Positions 13,137 through 23,475 of a stretch of DNA of 64,000 bases are shown in pieces. This stretch comes from Ptiloglossa arizonensis (taxonomy: Eukaryota > Arthropoda > Insecta > Hymenoptera > Colletidae). The stretch's first letter is position 1. Each line of letters begins with the position of its first letter. The translations under genes were made by a program, and so were the position numbers. The notes under the pieces are model-generated. The model saw only the letters and a list, made by a program, of their open reading frames with translations, was not told the origin of the DNA and made no database searches. Location: NCBI RefSeq assembly GCF_051014685.1, contig NW_027478385.1:3472001-3536000 (forward strand). The letters run 5' to 3'.

Positions 13137-13746
13137 GGTTTCGAGTGTCAGACTTGTGGAAATTTTGATGGTTTCTGTACCATTCCTGAACTTCAAAATC
13201 CCATATCCCGCGAACGGATTCACGAACTCGAGAAATTCCTGTTGCATCTGAAAGTAGAAACTCGCCCGATTACAATGGTGTGTGTACCTTTCCCCTTTGC
13301 CATTCCAGTTAATGGTTTCGAGTATCAGAGTGGCGAAAATTTTGATGGTTTCTCAACCATCTCTTAACTCCAAACTCCGATATTTCGCGAACGGATTGAC
13401 GAATCCGAAAAATTTCTGCTTCATCTAAAAGTAAAAACTCTCCCGATTACAACGGTATGTGTATTTTTCCCCTAGGCCATTGTAGTTATTGGTTTCGAGT
13501 ATCAGACTTGCGAAAATTTTGATGGTTTCTCAACCATTCCTTAACTTCAAACTCGCATACCCCGCGAACGGATTGACGAACTCGAGAAATTCCTATTGCA
13601 TCTGAAAGCCGAAACTCGCCCGATTAGAACGGTATGTGTACTTTTCCCCTAGGCCATTCCAGTTATTGGTTTCGAGTATCAGACCAGCGAAAATTTTGAT
13701 GGTTTCTCAACCATTCCTTAACTTCAAACTCCCATACCCCGCGAAC
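13137..13746 (+). repeat. ten-monomer-offset duplication, copy 2
   Basis: Partner of 11,369-11,978 with the same chain of rare markers. Differences include 'ttctgtacc' here against 'ttctgaacc', and the 3-prime end, where this copy reads 'cataccccgcg' and the partner 'catacctcgcg'. Confidence 0.8.
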
Positions 13747-13772
13747 GGATTGACGATTTCGAGAAATTCCTG

Positions 13773-14293
13773 TTGCATCTGAAAGCAGAAACTCGCCCGA
13801 TTACAACGGTATGTGTATTTTTGCCCTAGGCTATTGTAGTTATTGTTTTCGAGTATCAGACTTGCGAAAATTTTGATGGTTTCTCAACCATTCCTTAACT
13901 TCAAACTTCCATATCTCGCGAACGGATTGACGAACTCGAGAAATTCCTGTTGCATCTGAAAGTAGAAACTCGCCCGATTACAATGGTGTGTGTACTTTTC
14001 CCCTAGGCCTTTGTAGTAATTGGTTTCGAGTATCAGACTTGCGAAAATTTTGATGGTTTCTCAACCATTCCTTAACTTCAAACTCCTATCTCTCGCGAAC
14101 GGATTGACGAACTCGAGAAATTCCTGTTGCATCTGAAAGCAGAAACTCGCCCGATTACAACGGTATGTGTATTTTTGCCCTAGGCCATAGTAGTTATTGA
14201 TTTCGAGTATCAGACTTACGAAAATTTTGATGGTTTCTCAACCATTCCTTAACATCAAACTCCCATATCTTGCGAACCGATTGACGATCTCGA
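13773..14293 (+). repeat. distal duplication, copy 2 (partner at 1377)
   Basis: Partner of 1377-1897, carrying the full marker series in the same order. It ends where this copy reads 'gatctcgacaaattcc' and the partner 'gatctcgagaaattcc'. It starts only 27 bp after the ten-monomer duplication ends, so two independent duplications abut here. Confidence 0.8.
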
Positions 14294-14400
14294 CAAATTC
14301 CTGTTGCATCTGAAAGTAGAAACTCTCGCGATTACAACGGTATTTGTATTTTTCCCCCAGGCCACTGTAGTTATTGGTTTCGAGTATCAGACTTGCGAAA

Positions 14401-15060
14401 ATTTTGATGGTTTCTCATCCATTCCTTAGCTTCAAACTCCCATATTTCGCGAACGGATTGACGAACTCGAGAAATTCCTGTTGCATCTGATAGTAGAAAC
14501 CCGCCCGATTAAAACGGTGTGTGTATTTTTCCCCTAGGCCATAGTAGTTATTGGTTTCGAGTATCAGACTTGCGAAAATTTTGATGGTTTCTCATCCATT
14601 CCTTAGTTTCAAACTCCCATATTTCGCGAACGGATTGACGAATCGGAAAAATTTCTGCTGCATCTGAAAGTAGAAACTCTTCCGATTACAACGGTGTGTG
14701 TATTTTTCCCCTAGGCCTTTGTAGTTATTGGTTTCGAGTATCAGACTTGCGAAAATTTTGATGGTTTCTCAACCATTCCTTAACTTCAAACGCCCATATC
14801 TCGCGAACGGATTGACGAATCCGAAAAATTTTTGTTGCATCTGAAAGTAGAAACTCTTCCGATTACAACGGTATGTGTACTTTTCCCCTAGGCCTTTGTA
14901 GTTATTGTTTTCGAGTATCAGACTTGCGGAAATTTTGATGGTTTCTCATCCATTTCTTAGCTTCAAACTCCCATATTTCGCGAACGGATTGACGAATCGG
15001 AAAAATTTCTGTTGCATCTGAAAGTAGAAACTCTTCCGATTACAACTGTGTGTGTATTTT
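14401..15060 (+). repeat. dimeric (354-bp) local repeat with 'ctcatccattcc'
   Basis: The markers 'tttctcatccattccttag' and 'gaatcggaaaaatttctg' recur one and two monomers apart (near 14,410, 14,590 and 14,940; the second near 14,641 and 14,995, 354 bp apart). This indicates dimer-scale duplication. These units mix A-type 'ttcaaactccc' with B-type 'catatttcgcg' and 'aatcggaaa', so they are A/B mosaics. Confidence 0.6.
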
Positions 15061-18000
15061 TCCCCTAGGCCTTTGTAGTTATTGGTTTCGAGTATCAGAC
15101 TTGCGAAAATTTTGATGGTTTCTCAACCATTCCTTAACTTCAAACCCCCATATCTCGCGAACGGATTGACGAACTCGAGAAATTCCAGTTGCGTTTGAAA
15201 GTAGAAGCTCGCCCGATGACAACGGTATGTGTGTTTTTCTCCTAGGCTTTTGTAGTCATTGGTTTCGAGTATCAGACTTGCGAAAATTATGATGGTTTCT
15301 CAACAATTCCTTACCTTCAAACTCCCATATCTCGCGAACGGATTGACGAACTCGAGAAATTTCTGTTGCATCTGAAAGTAGAAACTCGCCCGATTACAAT
15401 GGTCTGTGTATTTTTCCCCTAGGCCATTCCAGTTATTGGTTTCGAGTATCAGACCAGCAAAAACTTTCATGGTTTCTCAATCATTCCTTAACTTCAAACT
15501 CCCATATCTCGCGAACGGATTGATGAACTCGAGAAATTCCTGTTGCATCTGAAAGTGAAAACTCGCCCGATTACAACGGTATGTGTGTTTTCCCCTAGGC
15601 CTTTGTAGTTATTGGTTTCGAGTATCAGACTTGCGAAAATTTTGATGGTTCCTCAACCATTCCTTAACTTCAAACTCCCATATTTCGCGAACGGATTGAA
15701 GAATCCGAAAAATTTTTGTTGCATCTGAAGGTAGAAACTCTTCGGATTACAAGGGTATGTGTATTTTTCCCCTAGGCCAGTGTAGTTATTGTTTTCGAGT
15801 ATCAGACTTTCGAAAATTTTGATGGTTTCTCAACCATTCCTTAACTTCAAACTCCCATATTTCGCGAACGGATTGACGAATCCGAAAAATTTTTGTTGCA
15901 TCTGAAAGTAGAAACTCTTCCGATTACAACGTTATGTGTACTTTTCCCCTAGGCCTTTGTAGTTATTGTTTTCGAGTATCAGACTTGCCGAAATTTTGAT
16001 GGTTTCTCAACCATTCCTTACCTTCAAACTCCCATATTTCGCGAACGGATTGACGAATCGGAAAAATTTCTGTTGCATCTGAAAGTAGAAACTATTCCGA
16101 TTACTACGGTATGTGTACTTTTCCCCTAGGCCTTTGTTGTTATTGGTTTCGAGTATCAGACTTGCGTAAATTTTGATGGTTTCTCAACCATTCCTTACCT
16201 TCGAACTCCCATATCTCGCGAACGGATTGACGATCTCGAGAAATTCCTGTTGCATCTGAAAGTAGAAACTCGCCCGATTACAACGGTATGTGTACTTTTC
16301 CCCTAGGCCATTCCAGTTATTGGTTTCGAGTATCAGACCAGCGAAAATTTTGATGGTTCCTCAACCATTCCTTAATTTCAAATTCCAATATATCGCGAAC
16401 GGATTGACGAACTCGAGAAATTCCTGTTGCATATGAAAGTAAAAACTCGCCCGATTACAACGGTATGTGTATTTTTACCCTAGGCCTATGTAGTTATTGG
16501 TTTCGAGTATCAGACTTGCTAAAATTTTGATGGTTTCTCAACCATTCCTTTCCTTCAAACTTCCATATCTCGCGAACAGATTGACGAACTCGAGAAATTC
16601 CTGTTGCACCTGAAAGTAGAAACTCGCCCGATTATAATGGTGTTTGTACTTTTCCGCTAGGCCATTCCAGTTATTGGTTTCGAATATCAGACTTGCGAAA
16701 ATTTTTATGGTTTCTCAACCATTCCTTCACTTCAAACTCCCATATATCGCGAACAGATTGACGAACTCGAGAAATTCCTGTTGCATCTGAAAGCAGAAAC
16801 TCGCCCGATTACAACGGTATGTGTATTTTTGCCCTAGGCCATAGTAGTTATTGGTGTCGAGTATCAGACTTGTGAAAATTTTGATGGTTTCTCAAACATT
16901 CCTTAACTTCAAACTCCCATATCTCGTGAACGGATTAACGGACTCGAGAAATTCCTGTTGCATCTGAAAGTAGAAACTCGCCCGATTACAATGGTGTGTG
17001 TACTTTTCCCCTAGGCCATTCCAGTTATTGGTTTCGAGTATCAGACCAGCGAAAATTTTGATGGTTTCTCAACCATTCCTTAACTTCAAACTCCCATATG
17101 TCGAGAACGGATTAACGAACTCGAGAAATTCCTGTTGCATCTGAAAGTAGAAACTCGCCCGATTACAACGGTATGTGTATTTTTACCCTAGGCCTATGTA
17201 GTTATTGGTTTCGAGTATCAGACCAGCGAAAATCTTGAAGGTTTCTCAACAATTCCTTACCTTCAAACTCTCATATCTCGCGAAAGGATTGACGAACTCG
17301 AGAAATTCCTGTTGCATCTGAAAGCAGAAACTCGCCCGATTACAATGGTATGTGTATTTTTGCCCTAGGCCATCGTTGATATTGGTTTCGAGTATCAGAC
17401 TTGCGAAAATTTCGTTGGTTTCTCAACTATTCCTTACCTTCAAACTCCCATATCTCGCGAACAGATTGACGAACTCGAGAAATTCCTGTTGCATCTGAAT
17501 GTAGAAACTCGCCCGATTAGAATGGTGTGTGTACTTTTCCCCTAGGCCATTCCAGTTATTGGTTTCGAGTATCAGACCAGCGAAAATCTTGAAGGTTTCT
17601 CAAACATTCCTTAACTTCAAACTCCCATATCTCGCGAACGGATTGACGAACTCGAGAAATTCCTGTTGCACCTGAAAGTAGAAACTCGCCCGATTATAAT
17701 GGTGTTTGTACTTTTCCGCTAGGCCATTCCAGTTATTGGTTTCGAATATCAGACTTGCGAAAATTTTGATGGTTTCTCAACCATTCCTTCGCTTCAAACT
17801 GCCATATCTCGCGAACAGATTGACGAACTCGAGAAATTCCTGTTGCATCTGAAAGCAGAAGCTCGCCCGATTACAACGGTATGTGTATTTTTGCCCTAGG
17901 CCATAGTAGTTATTGGTGTCGAGTATCAGACTTGTGAAAATTTTGATGGTTTCTCAAACATTCCTTAACTTCAAACTCCCATATCTCGCGAACGGATTGA

Positions 18001-18218
18001 CGAAATCGAGAAATTCCTGTTGCATCTGAAAGTAGAAACTCGCCCGATTACAATGGTGTGTGTACTTTTCCCCTAGGCCATTCCAGTTATTGGTTTCGAA
18101 TATCAGACCAGCGAAAATTTTGAAGGTTTCTCAACAATTCCTTACCTTCAAACTCTCATATCTCGCGAACGGATTGACGAACTCGAGAAATTCCTGCTGC
18201 ATCTAAAAGTAGAAACTC

Positions 18219-18235
18219 GCCCGATTACAACGATA
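18219..18235 (-). other. CENP-B-box-like motif (best variant)
   Basis: Read on the minus strand, the 17 bp fit the mammalian CENP-B box core nTTCGnnnnAnnCGGGn at 8 of 9 fixed positions; only the first T is A. The same variant ('cccgattacaacgata') recurs at 29,391-29,407, 31,515-31,531 and 32,499-32,515 among others. Ordinary monomers with 'acaacgg' match at 7 of 9 and those with 'acaatgg' at 6 of 9. The resemblance may be chance; CENP-B binding is established for mammals, and nothing here shows a binding protein exists. Confidence 0.35.
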
Positions 18236-18280
18236 TCAGTATTTTTCCCCTAGGCCTTTGTTGTTATTTGTTTCGAGTGT

Positions 18281-19000
18281 CAGACTTGCGAAAATTTTGA
18301 TGGTTTCTCAAACATTCCTTAACTTCAAACTTCCATATCTCGCGAACAGATTGACGAACTCGAGAAATTCCTGTTGCACCTGAAAGTAGAAACTCGCCCG
18401 ATTATAATGGTGTTTGTACTTTTCCGCTAGGCCATTCCAGTTATTGGTTTCGAATATCAGACTTGCGAAAATTTTGATGGTTTCTCAACCATTCCTTCAC
18501 TTCAAACTCCCATATCTCGCGAACGGATTAACGAACTCGAGAAATTCCTGTTGCATCTAAAAGTAGAAACTCGCCCGATTACAATGATATCAGTATTTTT
18601 CCTCTAGGCCTTTGTAGTTATTGGTTTCGAGTATCAGACTTGCGAAAATTTTGATGGTTTCTCAAACATTCCTTAACTTCAAACTTCCATATCTCGCGAA
18701 CAGATTGACGAACTCGAGAAATTCCTGTTGCACCTGAAAGTAGAAACTCGCCCGATTATAATGGTGTTTGTACTTTTCCGCTAGGCCATTCCAGTTATTG
18801 GTTTCGAATATCAGACTTGCGAAAATTTTGATGGTTTCTCAACCATTCCTTCACTTCAAACTCCCATATCTCGCGAACGGATTAACGAACTCGAGAAATT
18901 CCTGTTGCATCTAAGAGTAGAAACTCGCCCGATTACAACGATAACAGTATTTTTCCCCTAGGCCTTTGTAGTTATTGGTTTCGAGTATCAGACTTGCGAA
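18281..19000 (+). repeat. 354-bp dimer tandem duplication
   Basis: The dimer 18,281-18,634 repeats at 18,635 to about 19,000 with the same order of markers: 'ctcaaacattcc', 'aacttccatatctcg', 'cgattataatggtgtttg', 'ccgctaggcc', 'cgaatatcag', 'ccttcacttc', 'ggattaacgaactcgag' and 'catctaaaagtag' (the second copy has 'catctaagagtag'). This is a small precursor of the larger repeats that follow. Confidence 0.75.
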
Positions 19001-20050
19001 AACTTTGATGGTTTCTCATACATTCCTTAACTTCAAACTCTCATATTTCGCGAACGGATTGACGAACTCGAGAAATTCCTGTTGCACCTGAAAGTAGAAA
19101 CTCGCCCGATTATAATGGTGTTGGTACTTTTCCGCTGGGCCATTCCAGTTATTGGTTTCGAATATCAGACTTGCGAAAATTTTGATGGTTTCTCAACCAT
19201 TCCTTCACTTCAAACTCCCATATCTCGCGAACAGATTGACGAACTCGAGAAATTCCTGTTGCATCTGAAAGCAGAAACTCGCCCGATTACAACGATATGT
19301 GTATTTGTGCCCTAGGCCGTAGTAGTTATTGGTGTCGAGTATCAGACTTGTGAAAATTTTGATGGTTTCTCAAACATTCCTTAACTTCAAACTCCCACAT
19401 CTCGCGAACGGATTGACGAACTCGAGAAATTCCTGCTGCATCTGAAAGTAGAAACTCGCCCGATTACAATGGTGTGTTTACTTTTCCCCTAGGCCATTCC
19501 AGTTATTGGTTTCGAGTATCAGACCAGCGAAAATTTTGATAGTTTCTCAACCATTCCTTAACTTCAAACTCCCATATCTCGTGAACGGATTAACGAACTC
19601 GAGAAATTCCTGTTGCACCTGAAAGTAGAAACTCGCCCGATTACAATGGTGTGTGTACTTTTCCCCTAGGCCATTCCAGTTATTGGTTTCGAATATCAGA
19701 CCAGCGAAAATTTTGAAGGTTTCTCAACAATTCCTTACCTTCAAACTCTCATATCTCGCGAACGGATTGACGAACTCGAGAAATTCCTGTTGCATCTGAA
19801 AGCAGAAACTCGCCCGACTACAATGGTATGTGTATTTTTGCCCTAGGCTGTTCCAGTTATTCGTTTCGAGTATCAGACCAGCGAAAATTTTGATGGTTTC
19901 TCAACCATTCCTTAACTTCAAACTCCCATATCTCGCGAACGGATTAACGAACTCGAGAAATTCCTGTTGCATCTAAAAGTAGAAACTCGCCCGATTACAA
20001 CGATATCAGTATTTTTCCTCTAGGCCTTTGTAGTTATTGGTTTCGCGTAT

Positions 20051-20255
20051 CAGACATGCTCAAATTTTGATGGTTTCTCTACCATTCCTTTCCTTCAAAT
20101 TCCCATACCTCGCGAACGGATTGACGGACTCGAAAAAATCCTGATGCATCTGAAAGCAGAAACTCGCCCGATTACAACGGTATGTGTATTTTTGCCCTAG
20201 GCCATAGTAGTTATTGGTGTCGAGTATCAGACCAGCGAAAATTTTAATGGTTTCT
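20051..20255 (+). repeat. undeleted relative of the 99-bp unit (left transition)
   Basis: Contains 'catgctcaaattttgatgg', 'cccatacctcgcg', 'gattgacggactcg', 'cctgatgcatctgaaagc', then a full-length monomer remainder to 'gagtatcagaccagcg' with 'attttaatgg'. It matches 52,467-52,660 closely, on the far side of the core. Both look like the monomer pair from which the 78-bp deletion arose. Confidence 0.7.
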
Positions 20256-20633
20256 CAACCATTCCTTAACTTCAAACTCCCATATCTCGCGAACGGATTA
20301 ACGAACTCGAGAAATTCCTGTTGCATCTAAAAGTAGAAACTCGCCCGATTACAACGATATCAGTATTTTTCCTCTAGGCCTTTGTAGTTATTGGTTTCGA
20401 GTATCAGATTTGCGAAAATTTTGATGGTTTCTCAAACATTCCTTAGCTTCAAACTTCCATATCTCGCGAACAGATTGACGAACTCGAGAAATTCCTGTTG
20501 CACCTGAAAGTCGAAACTCGCCCGATTATAATGGTGTTTGTACTTTTCCGCTAGGCCATTCCAGTTATTGGTTTCGAATATCAGACTTGCGAAAATTTTG
20601 ATGGTTTCTCAACCATTCCTTTCCTTCAAACTT

Positions 20634-21154
20634 CCATATCTCGCGAACAGATTGACGAACTCGAGAAATTCCTGTTGCACCTGAAAGTAGAAACTCGCCC
20701 GATTATAATGGTGTTTGTACTTTTCCGCTAGGCCATTCCAGTTATTGGTTTCGAATATCAGACTTGCGAAAATTTTGATGGTTTCTCAACCATTCCTTCA
20801 CTTCAAACTCCCATATCTCGCGAACAGATTGACGAACTCGAGAAATTCCTGTTGCATCTGAAAGCAGAAACTCGCCCGATTACAACGGTATGTGTATTTT
20901 TGCCCTAGGCCATAGTAGTTATTGGTGTCGAGTATCAGACTTGTGAAAATTTTGATGGTTTCTCAAACATTCCTTAACTTCAAACTCCCATATCTCGTGA
21001 ACGGATTAACGAACTCGAGAAATTCCTGTTGCATCTGAAAGTAGAAACTCGCCCGATTACAATGGTGTGTGTACTTTTCCCCTAGGCCATTCCCGTTATT
21101 GGTTTCGAGTATCAGAACTGCGAAAATTTTGATGGTTTCTCAACCATTCCTTAA
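20634..21154 (+). repeat. left flank segment of HOR-1, in phase
   Basis: This 521-bp stretch matches 27,537-28,057 at an offset of 6,903 bp, exactly three times 2,301. It is therefore in phase with the 13-monomer repeat although copies 1 and 2 carry other sequence at this place. Shared markers are 'gtgtcgagtatcagacttgtg', 'gtgaacggattaacg', 'ccattcccgttattgg' and 'cagaactgcgaaa'. A few substitutions separate the two. Confidence 0.75.
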
Positions 21155-23455
21155 CTTCAAACTCCCATATCTCGTGAACGGATTAACGAACTCGAGAAAT
21201 TCCTGTTGCATCTGAAAGTAGAAACTCGCCCGATTACAATGGTGTGTGTACTTTTCCCCTAGGCCATTCCAGTTATTGGTTTCGAGTATCAGACCAGCGA
21301 AAATCTTGAAGGTTTCTCAACAATTCCTTACCTTCAAACTCTCATATCTCGCGAACGGATTGACGAAATCGAGAAATTCCTGTTGCATCTGAAAGCAGAA
21401 ACTCGCCCGATTACAAAGGTATGTGTATTTTTGCCCTAGGCCATCGTTGATATTGGTTTCGAGTATCAGACTTGCGAAAATTTCGTTGGTTTCTCAACTA
21501 TTCCTTACCTTCAAACTCCCATATCTCGCGAACAGATTGACGAACTCGAGAAATTCCTGTTGCATCTGAATGTAGAAACTCGCCCGATTAGAATGGTGTG
21601 TGTACTTTTCCCCTAGGCCATTCCAGTTATTGGTTTCGAGTATCAGACCAGCGAAAATCTTGAAGGTTTCTCAAACATTCCTTAACTTCAAACTCCCATA
21701 TCTCGCGAACGGATTGACGAACTCGAGAAATTCCTGTTGCACCTGAAAGTAGAAACTCGCCCGATTATAATGGTGTTTGTGCTTTTCCGCTAGGCCATTC
21801 CAGTTATTGGTTTCGAATATCAGACTTGCGAAAATTTTGATGGTTTCTCAACCATTCCTTCACTTCAAACTGCCATATCTCGCGAACAGATTGACGAACT
21901 CGAGAAATTCCTGTTGCATCTGAAAGTAGAAACTCGCCCGATTACAATGGTGTGTGTACTTTTACCCTAGGCCATTCCAGTTATTGGTTTCGAGTATCAG
22001 ACCAGCGAAAATCTTGAAGGTTTCTCAACAATTCCTTACCTTCAAACTCTCATATCTCGCGAACGGATTGACGAAATCGAGAAATTCCTGTTGCATCTGA
22101 AAGCAGAAACTCGCCCGATTACAATGGTATGTGTATTTTTGCCCTAGGCCATCGTTGATATTGGTTTCGAGTATCAGACTTGCGAAAATTTCGTTGGTTT
22201 CTCAACTATTCCTTACCTTCAAACTCCCATATCTCGCGAACAGATTGACGAACTCGAGAAATTCCTGTTGCACCTGAAAGTAGAAACTCGCCCGCTTATA
22301 ATGGTGTTTGTACTTTTCCGCTAGGCCATTCCAGTTATTGGTTTCGAGTATCAGAACTGCGAAAATATTGATGGTTTCTCAACCATTCCTTAACTTCAAA
22401 CTCCTATATCTCGTGAACGGATTAACGAACTCGAGAAATTCCTGTTGCATCTGAAAGTAGAAACTCGCCCGATTACAATGGTGTGTGTACTTTTCCCCTA
22501 GGCCATTCCAGTTATTGGTTTCGAGTATCAGACCAGCGAAAATCTTGAAGGTTTCTCAACAATTCCTTACCTTCAAACTGCCATATCTCGCGAACAGATA
22601 GACGAACTCGAGAAATTCCTGTTGCATCTGAAAGTAGAAACTCGCCCGATTACAATGGTGTGTGTACTTTTCCCCTAGGCCATTCCAGTTATTGGTTTCG
22701 AGTATCAGACCAGCGAAAATCTTGAAGGTTTCTCAACTATTCCTTACCTTCAAACTCTCATATCTCGCGAACGGATTGACGAAATCGAGAAATTCCTGTT
22801 GCATCTGAAATCAGAAACTCGCCCGATTACAATGGTATGTGTATTTTTGCCCTAGGCCATCGTTGATATTGGTTTCGAGTATCAGACTTGCGAAAATTTC
22901 GTTGGTTTCTCAACTATTCCTTACCTTCAAACTCCCATATCTCGCGAACAGATTGACGAACTCGAGAAATTCCTGTTGCATCTGAAAGTAGAAACTCGCC
23001 CGATTACAATGGTGTGTGTATTTTTGCCCTAGGCCATCGTTGATATTGGTTTCGAGTATCAGACTTGCGAAAATTTCGTTGGTTTCTCAACTATTCCTTA
23101 CCTTCAAACTCCCATATCTCGCGAACAGATAGACGAACTCGAGAAATTCCTGTTGCATCTGAAAGTAGAAACTCGCCCGATTACAATGGTGTGTGTACTT
23201 TTCCCCTAGGCCATTCCAGTTATTGGTTTCGAGTATCAGACCAGCGAAAATCTTGAAGGTTTCTCAACTATTCCTTACCTTCAAACTCTCATATCTCGCG
23301 AACGGATTGACGAAATCGAGAAATTCCTGTTGCATCTGAAATCAGAAACTCGCCCGATTACAATGGTATGTGTATTTTTGCCCTAGGCCATCGTTGATAT
23401 TGGTTTCGAGTATCAGACTTGCGAAAATTTCGTTGGTTTCTCAACTATTCCTTAC
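21155..23455 (+). repeat. HOR-1 copy 1: 2,301-bp, 13-monomer higher-order repeat
   Basis: Thirteen full monomers that repeat as a block at +2,301 and +4,602. 'ttacaaaggtatgtg' is followed by 'ccatcgttgatattgg' with the break before 'atgtg' at 21,421, 23,722 and 26,023; 'ctgcgaaaatattgatgg' also recurs at the same spacing. In the stretches I compared side by side I saw no difference between copies. The start is where 'ccttaac' gives way to shared sequence. Monomers carry 'gaaaatcttgaagg', 'tttcgttggtttctc' and 'gacgaaatcgag' (CTCGAG lost). Confidence 0.9.
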
Positions 23456-23475
23456 CTTCAAACTCCCATATCTCG
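22581..23475 (+). repeat. internal three-monomer duplication within HOR-1
   Basis: Inside the unit, 22,581-23,111 is repeated from 23,112 to 23,475 (offset 531 bp), with 'gcgaacagatagacgaactc', 'gaaaatcttgaaggtttctc', 'gcatctgaaatcag' and 'ccatcgttgatattgg' in the same order. The 13-monomer unit was thus itself built partly by a trimer duplication before being amplified. Confidence 0.8.

Larger units (their letters stand above)
1..16560 (+). repeat. left flank: diverged monomers with local duplications
   Basis: Roughly 93 monomers that differ from neighbour to neighbour. By hand the first two units (1-177 and 178-354) differ at 20 positions, about 11%. Small indels relative to the 177-bp phase are: +5 near 3206-3215, +2 near 3751, +2 near 4815, +1 near 6562-6569, -1 near 7429, -1 near 10,333, -1 near 10,360, +1 near 11,070, -1 near 12,055, -1 near 12,231 and -1 near 15,587, a net +5. 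Both A-type units (CTCGAG intact, 'ccttaacttcaaactccc') and B-type units ('tcttaactccaaactccga') occur. Repeats here are of 2 to 10 monomers, with no multi-kilobase higher-order repeat. Confidence 0.85.
16561..20633 (+). repeat. left transition zone, core-type monomers appear
   Basis: About 23 monomers. From here the C-type markers become frequent: 'cgcccgattataatgg', 'tttgtacttttccgctagg', 'ggtttcgaatatcag' (creating TTCGAA), 'ccttcacttc' and 'cgcgaacagattg'. They alternate with units bearing 'gtgtcgagtatcagacttgtg' and 'gatatcagtattttt'. Divergence between units is visibly lower than upstream, and I see no indel from here to 53.6 kb other than the recurrent 78-bp deletion. Blocks here recur inside the 2,301-bp higher-order repeat. 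Confidence 0.7.

Noticed and set aside
13062..13367. Overlapping open frames on both strands (61 codons minus, 100 codons plus)
   Set aside because: Both arise in monomers lacking the usual stops; overlap on both strands is expected from chance frames in a repeat, not from genes.
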